Assembly (NCBI GenBank): GCA_948847595.1
Contig: CAQOGY010000002.1
Span: 1 to 64,000 of the forward strand
Direction of reading: 5' to 3'
DNA from: an uncultured Bacteroides sp.
Lineage (GTDB): Bacteria; Bacteroidota; Bacteroidia; Bacteroidales; Bacteroidaceae
DNA length: 64,000 nt
Part shown: one piece after another, positions 46,415-55,326 of the stretch
How the letters are laid out: the number at the start of each line of letters is the position of its first letter
Numbering within the stretch: the first letter of the stretch is position 1
Notes under the pieces: generated by a model
What the model saw: only the letters and a program-made list of their open reading frames with translations
Told to the model about the DNA's origin: nothing
The model's database searches: none
Translations under genes and position numbers: made by a program

Positions 46415-46714
46415 ATGGATATGATAACAAAAATAATTTCGGAGAAGAAACTTTTTTGGATAAGTTTCGCCATAGTTGGGTATTTTTGTTTATTATATTT
46501 AAATGCTTACTTCGCAAAATCCGACTTAGTTTTCATAGGGTGGGTTCAAGAACTACTAACGATACCATTTATACTTTTTCAGTTTATACTTTTAATCATT
46601 GCGATTTTGTACTGCATTAAAGATACATTTCGAGTAAATAGATATTCGTTTTGGAGTTTTTCTATTTTATTGATAAATAATCTATTTGTTATCTGTAGTT
46701 TAATCTTCAGATAA
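46415..46714 (+). CDS. Small three-helix membrane protein
   Basis: A 99-residue protein with three predicted transmembrane segments: ISFAIVGYFCLLYLNAYF (about 16-33), LTIPFILFQFILLIIAILYC (about 48-67) and FWSFSILLINNLFVICSLIF (about 79-98). I do not recognise the family. It has matching promoter boxes upstream and no partner gene on its strand. Composition and hydrophobic pattern favour a real gene, but the evidence is only that. Confidence 0.5.
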   Translation: MDMITKIISEKKLFWISFAIVGYFCLLYLNAYFAKSDLVFIGWVQELLTIPFILFQFILLIIAILYCIKDTFRVNRYSFWSFSILLINNLFVICSLIFR

Positions 46715-46758
46715 ATATAGTTCAAAAGCGAAGTGTTTCTTGAAAACCACAGCCCCTT

Positions 46759-47994
46759 TCACCGCTTATCGTGAAATCTATATCCAATCCCCAGCATTAG
46801 ATTGTTAGGGTCTTTAAACTTACTCAACTGATACCCCACGTGCAAAAACAAATGGCGGGTAACATAAGTTTTGAGAGCCAAAATTTGATAGAAACCTTCC
46901 GTATCATCGCCACTATATATCATATTTCGTCCGATACCGGCATTGATGGAGAAAATAGGCATCACCAGTTCTGCGCGAAGAGACAACCCCACCGCAAATT
47001 GTTCGCGGAATGGAGGACGATGAAACTTTATATCGTCCCCATAAGTTCCTACTAGCTTATAGTCCTTAATGTTGGCACTCTCGTCAAATTGCGCATCCAC
47101 AGAAAGTCCTGCCCGGAAATAGTTATTAAAATTATACATCGGGGCAAAATTGAGACCAACGATTCCGAACGAACCGGGAACCAAAGTGGGGATACCTTCT
47201 TTAACGAATCCTCTTTTGCGAGTGGCGCCGTATACCAACAAGTCATAGCTGACGTGTGGCTTTATGTAAAGGCGTTTGGGAGCAATTGCTCCGGACGCCT
47301 TATCTTCGGCATTAAAGGTCCGTACAATGCCGACTCTCCCTCCGATTGTATTGAGGCCTCCATTGGGATAACGCGTATTTCCATTGGAGAAATGAGTGAA
47401 GTCCACCCCTGCTGCTAGTTTCCACTGTGGATAAAACTGCCAGTTCAAGACAAAGCCCAAATTGATATACGCATTGATTTTAGAACCGATAGCGTCATTG
47501 TACCAATTGCTGTGTTCATCATATTGTTTCCAACCGAAAGAAGCACCAAAATTCCACTCATAATCCAACGACAAACGGGATGAAAGTCGTACAATAGGCG
47601 CCCCTTGAAAAGCATATACCGCCACCGGATTTCCCAGTTCAGCGGAATTATAAAATGTATTATGCGAAACACCGATGCCCTGATAAGCATGAGGATACAG
47701 CCTCCCCAAATAGGAATCTTTGCTGAACTGGAAAGCATACTTCAAGTGCAGGGAAAGTGACCGATCAATTTTCTGCCGTTGTGCATTATCGCCTTCGAGG
47801 AAACTGTTTGTCGGAGCTACATAGCCCGGACGAACGTCAAAACCGATCTGATGGATGAGGGTATGGCTGGTGCTGTCATTCTGTTGCCTGACAGGTTTCA
47901 CTACTGTCTGAGCATTCAATTTGCAGCCGACTGCCGAGAACAGCAGCAAGCAGATTATATACAGAGACCGTTTGGTATTCATATTTCTACTCAT
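46759..47994 (-). CDS. PagL-like lipid A deacylase (acyloxyacyl hydrolase family)
   Basis: Predicted outer-membrane beta-barrel of 411 residues with a signal peptide ending near KLNAQ. The strand pattern is GIGVSHNTFYNSAELGNP, YEWNFGASFGWK, WKLAAGVDFTHFSNGN, and a terminal HVGYQLSKF with LGIGYRFHDKR. Catalytic His201 and Ser203 lie in FTHFSNGN, the active-site motif of PagL enzymes that remove the 3-O acyl chain of lipid A. It is longer than Pseudomonas PagL, as in other Bacteroidetes members. Its start overlaps the upstream lipoprotein stop by 4 bp; an ATG at 47982 is an alternative. Confidence 0.82.
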   Translation of the reverse strand: MSRNMNTKRSLYIICLLLFSAVGCKLNAQTVVKPVRQQNDSTSHTLIHQIGFDVRPGYVAPTNSFLEGDNAQRQKIDRSLSLHLKYAFQFSKDSYLGRLYPHAYQGIGVSHNTFYNSAELGNPVAVYAFQGAPIVRLSSRLSLDYEWNFGASFGWKQYDEHSNWYNDAIGSKINAYINLGFVLNWQFYPQWKLAAGVDFTHFSNGNTRYPNGGLNTIGGRVGIVRTFNAEDKASGAIAPKRLYIKPHVSYDLLVYGATRKRGFVKEGIPTLVPGSFGIVGLNFAPMYNFNNYFRAGLSVDAQFDESANIKDYKLVGTYGDDIKFHRPPFREQFAVGLSLRAELVMPIFSINAGIGRNMIYSGDDTEGFYQILALKTYVTRHLFLHVGYQLSKFKDPNNLMLGIGYRFHDKR

Positions 47995-48929
47995 TTGATA
48001 TTCTCTTGTTTTATGATCCAGTTTTTTGTAGGTATAGTGCTTTGCAGCGTACCAGTTATGATTCGTTGCTTCTTAGTTTTAGGATGAAAAGTATAAAGGG
48101 TATATTCCGTTTCAAACCATTCATGCACTAGCATATAGGTGATACGCTGAGTAGTATAAGGCGGGATAAAAATCTCCTTCTCTATTTTGGGAAAAGGCAA
48201 TGCTTGCTGCCTAGGGGTATATTGTGCTTGTACACCTTTCATCCCCAAAACCCCATTTTCTATGCTTGGTATCTCTACTGTCAGATTGCCATCTCCCAGT
48301 AGTTGAAAAGCCTCTGACATATCACTTTGGAACGTCACTTCATAATGAACTCCCTGTATCGACAGAAGACATGGATAGGGAATGTCCGAAAAGTTAGGTT
48401 GTACAAAGCTCCCTCTATCCCCTATTTTCTCCTCATAACGATACCCATTTAAAGAATAAGTGATATGATCGAACACATATCTGTCCGACGGAGTAATTTG
48501 AACATATATTTCTTGTGATTCATACTCATTACTCACTACAAGCATGAATCTAAAGTAGTCGTTACGGACGTTTTCGCCCACCGTTATCTTGAGCTCTTTG
48601 GGGTTGCTGCGTTGAATGATGAAATCAGTCAGCTTTTCATTGCACACAATCTTACCTAATCCTTTCAGGTAAGCGTCCTGGTTTCTCATTATCAGATTGT
48701 CGTCGGCATCATAAACTTCATATTGATGGGTAAAGTCACTATCGTAAGTATACATCCAAACCAAATCCCAATTGGAGGATGCAAAACGAATAGTTACCTC
48801 ATCACCATTCCCGTCCAAAGTAAATTCGGTGTCGGAAATCCGGAAGTCGTCGACGAATACATCATCGTTACAACTATAAAGTCCTAATAGAATAAGAATA
48901 TATGCTGTTAAGTTTACGATTGTTTTCAT
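47991..48929 (-). CDS. Lipoprotein of unknown function coupled to the PagL-like gene
   Basis: A 312-residue lipoprotein with cysteine 20 (LGLYSCND). The body looks beta-rich: an Ig-like opening (FTLDGNGDEVTIRFASSNWD), then LKITVGENVRNDYFRFMLVV, FQSDMSEAFQLLGDGNLTVE and YTLYTFHPKTKKQRI. I do not recognise a named family. It shares an ATGA overlap with the PagL-like gene, so the two products are made together and may act together on the outer membrane. A minus-strand -7 box (TACTTTTG, 48968-48961) lies 32 bp upstream. Confidence 0.7.
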   Translation of the reverse strand: MKTIVNLTAYILILLGLYSCNDDVFVDDFRISDTEFTLDGNGDEVTIRFASSNWDLVWMYTYDSDFTHQYEVYDADDNLIMRNQDAYLKGLGKIVCNEKLTDFIIQRSNPKELKITVGENVRNDYFRFMLVVSNEYESQEIYVQITPSDRYVFDHITYSLNGYRYEEKIGDRGSFVQPNFSDIPYPCLLSIQGVHYEVTFQSDMSEAFQLLGDGNLTVEIPSIENGVLGMKGVQAQYTPRQQALPFPKIEKEIFIPPYTTQRITYMLVHEWFETEYTLYTFHPKTKKQRIITGTLQSTIPTKNWIIKQENIK

Positions 48930-49009
48930 GTCGGTCGTTATCTAGTTATTTTGTTGACGACAAAAGTAATACATATTTTTAGAAGAGTGTTATTATCACC
49001 CCTGTTTAG

Positions 49010-49040
49010 TTGCCACATAAAGGAAAATAAACTATTTTTG
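49010..49040 (+). promoter_or_regulatory. Promoter of the AAA-ATPase/PD-(D/E)XK gene
   Basis: TTG (49010-49012), a 20-bp spacer and TATTTTTG (49033-49040) make a good Bacteroides promoter 26 bp before the ATG. A divergent minus-strand -7 box is at 48961-48968. Confidence 0.65.
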
Positions 49041-49066
49041 CTCTCAACATTAAAGAAGGAGCAATT

Positions 49067-50806
49067 ATGGATGCAGTAATAAAGAAAATACCTTATGGGA
49101 TGACGGACTTCGAGAGAATAATTCTTGAAAACTATTACTATGTAGACAAAACACAATATATCGCCAAAGTAGAAAAAGTGACCTCCTTCTTTTTCTTTGT
49201 TCGCCCTCGCCGTTTCGGAAAAAGTCTTTTCCTAAACATGCTCGGTTTATACTACGACATCAACCAAAAAGATAAATTCGAAAAAATCTTTGGTAATCTT
49301 TATATAGGCAAGCATCCTACGCCTGATCGCAACAAATATCTGGTGCTTACACTCAATTTCAGTAGTGTAGCCGCCAATATGGATCGTTTGGAAGAAACAT
49401 TCAACACCTATTGCAAAATCGTAATGGATGGATTTGCAGAACGAAATGCTCATCTGTTAGGGAAAGAAGCCGCTGAAAAGCTACATGAATTAAAAACAGG
49501 AGATGCCTTATTGGGATCACTGTGCCAAAGCGCCCAAAACAAGGGACTAAAGATATATCTTATCCTTGATGAGTACGATAACTTTGCCAACAATATTCTG
49601 GTAAATTATGGCAATGAACGTTATCGCAGCATCACTCATGGCAGCGGATTCTTCCGTAGTTTCCTTAAAGTGGTAAAAGACTATTCAAGTTCAGTGATCG
49701 AGCGCATCTTCCTTACAGGCGTAAGCCCAGTAACAATGGATGATCTCACTAGCGGATTCAACATTGCGGATAATTATAGCAGTTCACCTATCTTTAATAA
49801 TATGATGGGATTTAATGAACAAGAAGTACGCACTCTGATCGATTATTACAAAAGTTACCGGGAACTACCGCACACTACAGATGAATTAATAACCATCATG
49901 AAACCATGGTACGACAATTACTGTTTCGCCATGAAAGCGCTAAAGGAACCGTCTATGTACAATTCAGATATGGTGCTCTATTTCATGAATCATTATATGC
50001 TGAATGAGGACATCCCTGACAATATGCTCGATGCTAATATTCGCACCGACTACAACAAGCTGCGCCACCTCATCCACGTAGACAAAACTTTCGGTGAAAA
50101 TGCAAGCGTTGTACAAGAGATTGTTGAAAAAGGTTCTACTACCGGAATCATTGCAAACAGTTTCCCAGCCGAAGACATTATCAAACCGGAAAACTTTAAA
50201 AGCCTACTCTACTATTACGGCATGCTAACCATCAGCGGAATGGAAATGGGTGAGCCCATACTGAGCGTCCCCAACTGGGCAGTGCGCGAACAACTTTACG
50301 GTTACATGGCAGACATCTACAAAGATTCCGCCGACCTATATCTGGAGACAGATAAGCTGGTGGACCGAATGAAACGAATGGCATACAAAGGAGAATGGGA
50401 AAATTGCTTCACATACATTGCCGACCGCTTGAATGCCCAAAGCAGTGTTCGCGACTTCATAGAAGGTGAAGCTTATGTAAAAACCTTTATTTTGGCTTAC
50501 CTCGGATTGACACATTATTATATTGCCCGCCCCGAATATGAAAGCAACAAAGGATATGCAGATATCTTTCTGCAACCTCGTCTACTGCAACTTCCCGACA
50601 TGGTATACAGCTACTGTATCGAAGTGAAATATGCAAAACGGGATGCTTCTGACACCGAGATAGAAAAATTGCTGTGCAATGCCAAAATACAACTGAAACA
50701 GTATGCAGCAAGCGAATGGATTCATCAAGACAAAGGGACTACAGAATTAAAGAGTATCGCATTAGTGTTCCAAGGCTGGAAACTGGTGAGAGTGGAAGAA
50801 GTATAA
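49067..50806 (+). CDS. AAA-ATPase-like protein with C-terminal PD-(D/E)XK nuclease domain
   Basis: A 579-residue cytoplasmic protein. The N-terminal AAA-ATPase-like domain has RPRRFGKSLFLNML (Walker A-like, K52) and IYLILDEYDNFANN (Walker B). The C-terminal domain (about 470-579) has the nuclease core: an upstream acidic residue in YESNKGYADIFL, then CIEVKYAKRD (ExK). Such proteins are numerous in Bacteroides. They are often ascribed to mobile or defence-related functions, but their biological role is not settled. It has its own promoter and ends 4 bp before the convergent recO. Confidence 0.88.
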   Translation: MDAVIKKIPYGMTDFERIILENYYYVDKTQYIAKVEKVTSFFFFVRPRRFGKSLFLNMLGLYYDINQKDKFEKIFGNLYIGKHPTPDRNKYLVLTLNFSSVAANMDRLEETFNTYCKIVMDGFAERNAHLLGKEAAEKLHELKTGDALLGSLCQSAQNKGLKIYLILDEYDNFANNILVNYGNERYRSITHGSGFFRSFLKVVKDYSSSVIERIFLTGVSPVTMDDLTSGFNIADNYSSSPIFNNMMGFNEQEVRTLIDYYKSYRELPHTTDELITIMKPWYDNYCFAMKALKEPSMYNSDMVLYFMNHYMLNEDIPDNMLDANIRTDYNKLRHLIHVDKTFGENASVVQEIVEKGSTTGIIANSFPAEDIIKPENFKSLLYYYGMLTISGMEMGEPILSVPNWAVREQLYGYMADIYKDSADLYLETDKLVDRMKRMAYKGEWENCFTYIADRLNAQSSVRDFIEGEAYVKTFILAYLGLTHYYIARPEYESNKGYADIFLQPRLLQLPDMVYSYCIEVKYAKRDASDTEIEKLLCNAKIQLKQYAASEWIHQDKGTTELKSIALVFQGWKLVRVEEV

Positions 50807-50810
50807 ACAG

Positions 50811-51539
50811 CTAATCAAACAATTCTTTCAGTACATCCAGCGACTTTAATGCAGGAAAATCCGGCAGATGCAAACGATAATAATCATTCATAATCGTCAG
50901 GCAGCGAGTGCGTTCCGCACGGCTCATGCCAAATAAGTGCATCGTCTCATAATTCATGCGCATCAACTGGCGAAGACGTCCAGCCTCTTCGGGATTAATA
51001 TAAGAAGAATGCAACTGCGGACGAGTGGAAGTAAAACAGGCATTCAGCAAATCAAAGTAATCACCGGTGTGATAATCTTCCAGATTCGGATACAACCCCA
51101 AAAAACGGGAAAGACGCATCAGAAAAACCAGATGGAAATTGGCAAACCCTTCGCGACATTCGTCCAGCCAAATGACAGAATGCTGCAAATAAGCGAACAA
51201 CGGACGATTCTCAGCCTCTTCACGGATAGCACGATACAGAAACTCTGCCAGAAAAAGTGCCATTGAAGACTTGTACGGGTCATAAGGAATGGAGGTAAAA
51301 GGATAAAAAGACTTCGCCTCTTTTACCCGATAGAGAGTGGCATTCGGACGATAATCCGCCTCAAACTCAATGAAAGACAAAGGCTGGAAGAGTACTGACT
51401 TGACTGCCGCCTTCCGCGAACGGGGTACGGGAACGAGAAAAGAAGTCCGCCCGGATAACTCCGTGTACATATCTACAATGATAGAAGTATCATTATATTT
51501 AAGCGTATGTAGAACTATTCCTTTCGTCTTTTGCAGCAT
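50811..51539 (-). CDS. recO: DNA repair protein RecO
   Basis: A 242-residue protein of the RecFOR pathway that loads RecA onto SSB-coated gaps. The N-terminal OB fold begins KTKGIVLHTLKYNDTSIIVD and continues GRTSFLVPVPRSRK; the helical part has MALFLAEFLYRAIREE and FANFHLVFLMRLSRFLGLYP. The usual C-terminal zinc-binding cysteines are absent, as in several Bacteroidetes. It stands alone, with the AAA protein convergent and the recombinase gene divergent. Confidence 0.94.
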   Translation of the reverse strand: MLQKTKGIVLHTLKYNDTSIIVDMYTELSGRTSFLVPVPRSRKAAVKSVLFQPLSFIEFEADYRPNATLYRVKEAKSFYPFTSIPYDPYKSSMALFLAEFLYRAIREEAENRPLFAYLQHSVIWLDECREGFANFHLVFLMRLSRFLGLYPNLEDYHTGDYFDLLNACFTSTRPQLHSSYINPEEAGRLRQLMRMNYETMHLFGMSRAERTRCLTIMNDYYRLHLPDFPALKSLDVLKELFD

Positions 51540-51680
51540 AATGCACTCCTCTTTTTATCATTCCGGAACAAAACTACAAAAAAATGTCTGGCAATCGGGA
51601 GCTTTTTAGAGGCGTTAACAACAAAAAAGATTGCTATTTTTGTTATACTCCCTGAAGAACAAGTAAATATAGACAAGAGT

Positions 51681-52655
51681 ATGAAAAGAAAAAGTAATAA
51701 AAACAGCTTTACCGGATGCGCAAAAGCATACATCCGGAATCTACAAGAAGAGGGTCGTTACTCGACGGCACATGTATACAAAAATGCAATTCTGTCATTT
51801 GCCAAATTTTGTGATACTCCCGAAGTCGCATTCGGACAAGTCAACCGCGATAGTCTGCGACGGTACGGGCAATATCTTTATGACTGCGGATTGAAACCGA
51901 ACACCGTATCGACTTATATGCGTATGCTGCGCAGTATCTACAACCGCGGTGTCGAAGCGGGTACGGCCCGTTTCATCCCCCGATTGTTTCGTGACGTATT
52001 CACCGGAGTAGATGTCCGGCAGAAAAAGGCACTGCCCATCAACGAACTGCACATGTTGCTCTACAAAGTCCCCAAGTCCAGCCACCTGCGTCGCACACAA
52101 GCGATAGCACGACTGATGTTTCAGCTCTGCGGCATGCCGTTTGCCGACTTCGCACATCTGGAGAAATCGGCACTGGTACATGGAGTACTGAGATATAACC
52201 GTATAAAGACCGGTACTCCCATGAGCGTCGAAATACTGGAGGCTGCCAAGAAGGCAATCAACGGATTGCGCAATAATGAATCTTCCGGAGAGGATTGTCC
52301 GGACTACCTGTTCGACATCATGAAAGGAGATAAAAAACGGAAAGAAGAGGCAGGATATAAAGAATATCAATCGGCTCTCAGACGATTCAACAATCAATTG
52401 AAGAGTCTTTCCAGAGAGTTACACATCAAATCGCCTGTCACTTCATACACCATCCGGCATTCCTGGGCAACGAGCGCCAAATATCAGGGAATCCCCATCG
52501 AAATGATCAGCGAATCATTGGGGCATAAATCAATAAAGACCACGCAAACTTACCTGAAAGGCTTTGGACTGGAAAAACGGACAGAAGCGAATAAATTGAA
52601 TTGTTTTTACGTAGAGAACTACGTTGCGAGCAAACACCGAGAGACAATATATTGA
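51681..52655 (+). CDS. Tyrosine recombinase, probable fimbrial DNA invertase
   Basis: A 324-residue integrase-family recombinase. I start at the ATG at 51681 (MKRKSNKNSFTGCAKAY); a TATTTTTG box at 51635-51642 makes the longer upstream frame untenable. The N-terminal SAM-like DNA-binding domain covers about 10-110 (YGQYLYDCGLKPNTVSTYMR). The catalytic domain has the lysine region RIKTGTPMSVEI, the Y-x-x-R-H box (SYTIRHSWAT, R259), LGHKSIKTTQTYL and the nucleophile Tyr in that last motif. The stretch that often holds the first catalytic Arg (xRGM) reads LCGMPFADF. It ends 23 bp before one inverted repeat of the adjacent switch, so it very probably flips that segment. Confidence 0.92.
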   Translation: MKRKSNKNSFTGCAKAYIRNLQEEGRYSTAHVYKNAILSFAKFCDTPEVAFGQVNRDSLRRYGQYLYDCGLKPNTVSTYMRMLRSIYNRGVEAGTARFIPRLFRDVFTGVDVRQKKALPINELHMLLYKVPKSSHLRRTQAIARLMFQLCGMPFADFAHLEKSALVHGVLRYNRIKTGTPMSVEILEAAKKAINGLRNNESSGEDCPDYLFDIMKGDKKRKEEAGYKEYQSALRRFNNQLKSLSRELHIKSPVTSYTIRHSWATSAKYQGIPIEMISESLGHKSIKTTQTYLKGFGLEKRTEANKLNCFYVENYVASKHRETIY

Positions 52656-52678
52656 ATATAAACAAATTACCTTATCTA

Positions 52679-52967
52679 TTACTTCTTAGGTAACGGAAAT
52701 AAATACAGCGCAAAGATATAGAAAAAGAACATCACATTCCAAATTAATTATACATTATTTCACTTCCTTTCTTTCAAAAAAATAAAAAAGAATACAGGAG
52801 CATGAATTATATCTGTTTCATGTTCCAGACCGCTATTGTGTCTGCCGGACTATTTTTCAGCCGGAAACCTATAAATACGCTTTAGCACTCAAAGACCGCC
52901 GCCTTTTTTACTTCTTTCCCCTCCACATACCGGTCATAAGACCGGATTTCCGTTACCTAAGAAGTAA
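52679..52967. other. Invertible promoter segment bounded by 22-bp inverted repeats
   Basis: The left repeat at 52679-52700 begins TTACTTCTTAGGTAACGG; the right repeat at 52946-52967 is its perfect reverse complement over 22 bp. The 245 bp between them contain one good promoter, now facing left. Beside the right repeat is a CCGGTC-ATAA-GACCGG hairpin (52930-52945). The tyrosine recombinase gene is 23 bp away on one side and the fimbrial operon 23 bp away on the other, the usual arrangement of phase-variable operons in Bacteroides. Confidence 0.92.
52711..52743 (-). promoter_or_regulatory. Switch promoter, facing away from the fimbrial operon
   Basis: On the minus strand TTTG (52743-52740), a 21-bp spacer and TATCTTTG (52718-52711) fit the Bacteroides consensus. 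It points toward the recombinase gene's 3' end. No match to TAnnTTTG exists on the plus strand in the segment. If flipped, the -7 box would fall at 52928-52935, about 56 bp before the first fimbrial ATG. Confidence 0.82.
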
Positions 52968-52990
52968 CAGAAACACATAAACAAAAGATT

Positions 52991-53659
52991 ATGACACACA
53001 AACCCGATAGGAATAGAAAAAGAATATCTACAGCCGCCAGCATAAAGGGACTCACGGCAGTCTTGAAATGTATGTTGGCAAGTATCTTCCTTACCTGTCT
53101 TTTGCCCGCCTCCAGTCTATACGGGCAGAAGATAGCCGTCAAGAGTAATCTGCTCTATGACCTCACAACCACTTTCAATATAGGGGGAGAGATAAGGTGC
53201 GATGATACGCACACGCTTAATCTCTCTGTCAACTACAATCCCTGGAACTTCGGGGGAAACAAAAAGATGAAGCATTTCATGCTCCAACCGGAGTACCGCA
53301 AATGGTTTGACGGAGTGTTCATGGGAAGCTACATCGGCTTTCAACTTCACTATGCTCTATTCAACTTCGGCGGAATGCTCCCTTGGGGATTCGGAAATGG
53401 TAAAATGCTGGGTATCGAAAACAGGCAGATTGCCAACAACCGGTATCAAGGCAATCTGGCGGGCTTCGGCATCTCCTATGGTTATCAATGGATGATCAGT
53501 CCGCAATGGAATCTGGAAGCGGGACTTTCACTGGGATATGCCCACCTCAACTATAAACGCTATGGACAGCCCGAAGGCGCTGCCTTTATCGAAAAATCCC
53601 ACTGCAACTACTGGGGCCCCACGCAGATAGGGATATCACTCGTGTATTTCATTCAGTAA
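52991..53659 (+). CDS. DUF3575 outer-membrane protein, copy 1 of the fimbrial operon
   Basis: A 222-residue protein, first gene after the switch. A long basic N-terminus precedes the signal peptide (MLASIFLTCLLPASSLYGQ; an ATG at 53072 would start directly there). The mature part is a small beta-barrel: IAVKSNLLYDLTTTFNIGGE, LNLSVNYNPWNFG, FMLQPEYRKWFDGVFMGSYI, YGYQWMISPQWNLEAGLSLG and a terminal GISLVYFIQ. These are hallmarks of DUF3575 proteins, which accompany Mfa/Fim-type pili. They are assumed to help assembly or anchoring in the outer membrane, without a proven role. Confidence 0.85.
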   Translation: MTHKPDRNRKRISTAASIKGLTAVLKCMLASIFLTCLLPASSLYGQKIAVKSNLLYDLTTTFNIGGEIRCDDTHTLNLSVNYNPWNFGGNKKMKHFMLQPEYRKWFDGVFMGSYIGFQLHYALFNFGGMLPWGFGNGKMLGIENRQIANNRYQGNLAGFGISYGYQWMISPQWNLEAGLSLGYAHLNYKRYGQPEGAAFIEKSHCNYWGPTQIGISLVYFIQ

Positions 53660-53681
53660 ATCAATTAAATCACAACATAAC

Positions 53682-54737
53682 ATGAAAACGAAAGCATTCA
53701 TCTTTTTCAGTTTATTGATATGCAACTTGCTACCGGCACAGAACGTTAAGCTGGATATCGTACCCCACTTCTTCGGCGTCCGTGCAGATTCACTGTTTCT
53801 GTCCATGGATATTTCAGTCCATATAAAAGACATGGATTCCAAGAGTGCCTTTATACTGACACCCGTGCTGACCAGCCAGGAGAAAAGAGTATCACTGCCG
53901 CACATACAACTGAATGGTAAGCAGAAACAGAAACTATATCTGCGCAATCAGATTTTACGCAAGAAGAATGACCGGAAAGAAGAGGATGCGAAAGCTTATC
54001 TGATTGCCGGCATTGACGAGGACCACTCCCGTACCATTTCCTACCGGACTTCATTGCCGACAGAGGATTGGATGAACAATGCAACACTGATACTTAAAAG
54101 AACTATTGTCCGTCCGGAAGGTGAACAATCTCTGAAAGATACAATCGTCATAACTCCTCAAAACATAGCAGCATCTTCCGGCGCAATAGTTCCTTCCGGT
54201 ACGGCTACACAAGAGGTCATTCCTCTTTCTGTTGTCAATGAACGCCCTACGAGTCCGGCAGTCGGCAGCAAAATGAAATACAAGGGTACTTACGTTTCGC
54301 CCGAAACGGATGATGTGGACGCACGAAATCAGAAGGAACTGAATTTCAGCCTTGAAGAGGCGAAAATGATAGCGGAGATCAACCCGCAGATGCTGTCTCT
54401 CCGCGAACTCTACACAGTCGCCCTGTCTTATACAGAAGACAAAGCCCGGTTTTACAAGATTATCAATATTAGCGTCAAGCTATATCCCGTACATCCGGTT
54501 GCCAACCTGAATGCAGCAGCTGCCGCCATAGAACAGGGAGACGTCAAATCGGCAGGTAAATTCCTTTCAATGGCTCTTCACGACAGTCTGGCCTATAAAA
54601 ACTGCCGCGGAGTATACGAACTAATGTCCGGAAACACCTACGAAGGCATCCGAATGCTGAAAGCCGCCAAAGCCGAAGGCTCCGAGGAAGCGGCATATAA
54701 TCTGAATGCATTTTTTGAAAACAATAAACGCCCTTAA
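53682..54737 (+). CDS. DUF3868 protein of the fimbrial operon, without OmpA domain
   Basis: A 351-residue secreted protein (signal peptide to about LLPAQ). The N-terminal DUF3868 region reads LFLSMDISVHIKDMDSKSAF, ILTPVLTSQEKRVSLPHIQL and RTISYRTSLPTEDWMNNATL. The C-terminus has TPR-like pieces (SLRELYTVALSYTEDKARFY, LYPVHPVANLNAAAAAIEQG). Its paralogue at 55559 has the same two ends but carries an OmpA-like domain between them, which is missing here. That makes it a shortened version that should not bind peptidoglycan. It follows the first DUF3575 gene by 22 bp. Confidence 0.82.
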   Translation: MKTKAFIFFSLLICNLLPAQNVKLDIVPHFFGVRADSLFLSMDISVHIKDMDSKSAFILTPVLTSQEKRVSLPHIQLNGKQKQKLYLRNQILRKKNDRKEEDAKAYLIAGIDEDHSRTISYRTSLPTEDWMNNATLILKRTIVRPEGEQSLKDTIVITPQNIAASSGAIVPSGTATQEVIPLSVVNERPTSPAVGSKMKYKGTYVSPETDDVDARNQKELNFSLEEAKMIAEINPQMLSLRELYTVALSYTEDKARFYKIINISVKLYPVHPVANLNAAAAAIEQGDVKSAGKFLSMALHDSLAYKNCRGVYELMSGNTYEGIRMLKAAKAEGSEEAAYNLNAFFENNKRP

Positions 54738-54749
54738 TCAACGGATATA

Positions 54750-55313
54750 ATGAAACGTTTCATATTCCTGCTCTTATTACTTGGATGCCTGGACGCTTAC
54801 TCACAGAAAGCAGCTATCAGGGTGAATGCGCTTTCTGCCATAGACGGAGCTTTCGGAGGGGGAGTTTCGTATGCCATAGGAAACAAGAGCACAGTCGAGC
54901 TTACCGGAAGCCTGCGACCGTGGAAACGGAGCGAAGAATATGTCAACCGTTACTGGCTCCTGCAGCCCGAATATAAATACTGGAATTGCCAGAAGTATAA
55001 CGGCTTTTTCTGGGGAGGGTATCTGAACGGTGGCCAGTTCAACATTGGAGGCAAGAAACTGCCTTTCGGCATATTCTCCCAACTGAAACGCCACCGGTAC
55101 GAAGGCTGGCTGGCAGGCGGAGGTATCAGCTGCGGATATCACTGGATGCTGAATGACCACTGGAACATAGAAACAAGTGTAGGAGTAGGATATGAATTTA
55201 TCCATTACAGGCAATACAACTGCGTAGACAAATGCGCAAAGCTAAGAGAAGAAGGAAAATATCATTACGTAGGACCTAGCAAGGCCTCTATAAGTTTAAT
55301 CTACCTATTTTAA
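54750..55313 (+). CDS. DUF3575 outer-membrane protein, copy 2 of the fimbrial operon
   Basis: A 187-residue protein with a signal peptide (to about LDAYSQ) and the same barrel plan as the protein at 52991: AIRVNALSAIDGAFGGGVSY, TVELTGSLRPWKRSEEYVNR, LLQPEYKYWNCQ, HWMLNDHWNIETSVGVG and a terminal ASISLIYLF. It makes the second half of a repeated DUF3575/DUF3868 arrangement. It lies 12 bp behind the DUF3868 gene. Confidence 0.85.
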   Translation: MKRFIFLLLLLGCLDAYSQKAAIRVNALSAIDGAFGGGVSYAIGNKSTVELTGSLRPWKRSEEYVNRYWLLQPEYKYWNCQKYNGFFWGGYLNGGQFNIGGKKLPFGIFSQLKRHRYEGWLAGGGISCGYHWMLNDHWNIETSVGVGYEFIHYRQYNCVDKCAKLREEGKYHYVGPSKASISLIYLF

Positions 55314-55326
55314 AGAAGAAAGAAAG

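Noticed and set aside
51681..52655. Recombinase as part of an integrated mobile element
   Set aside because: No other phage or transfer genes or attachment-site duplications are present; the adjacent 22-bp inverted repeats explain it as a local invertase.
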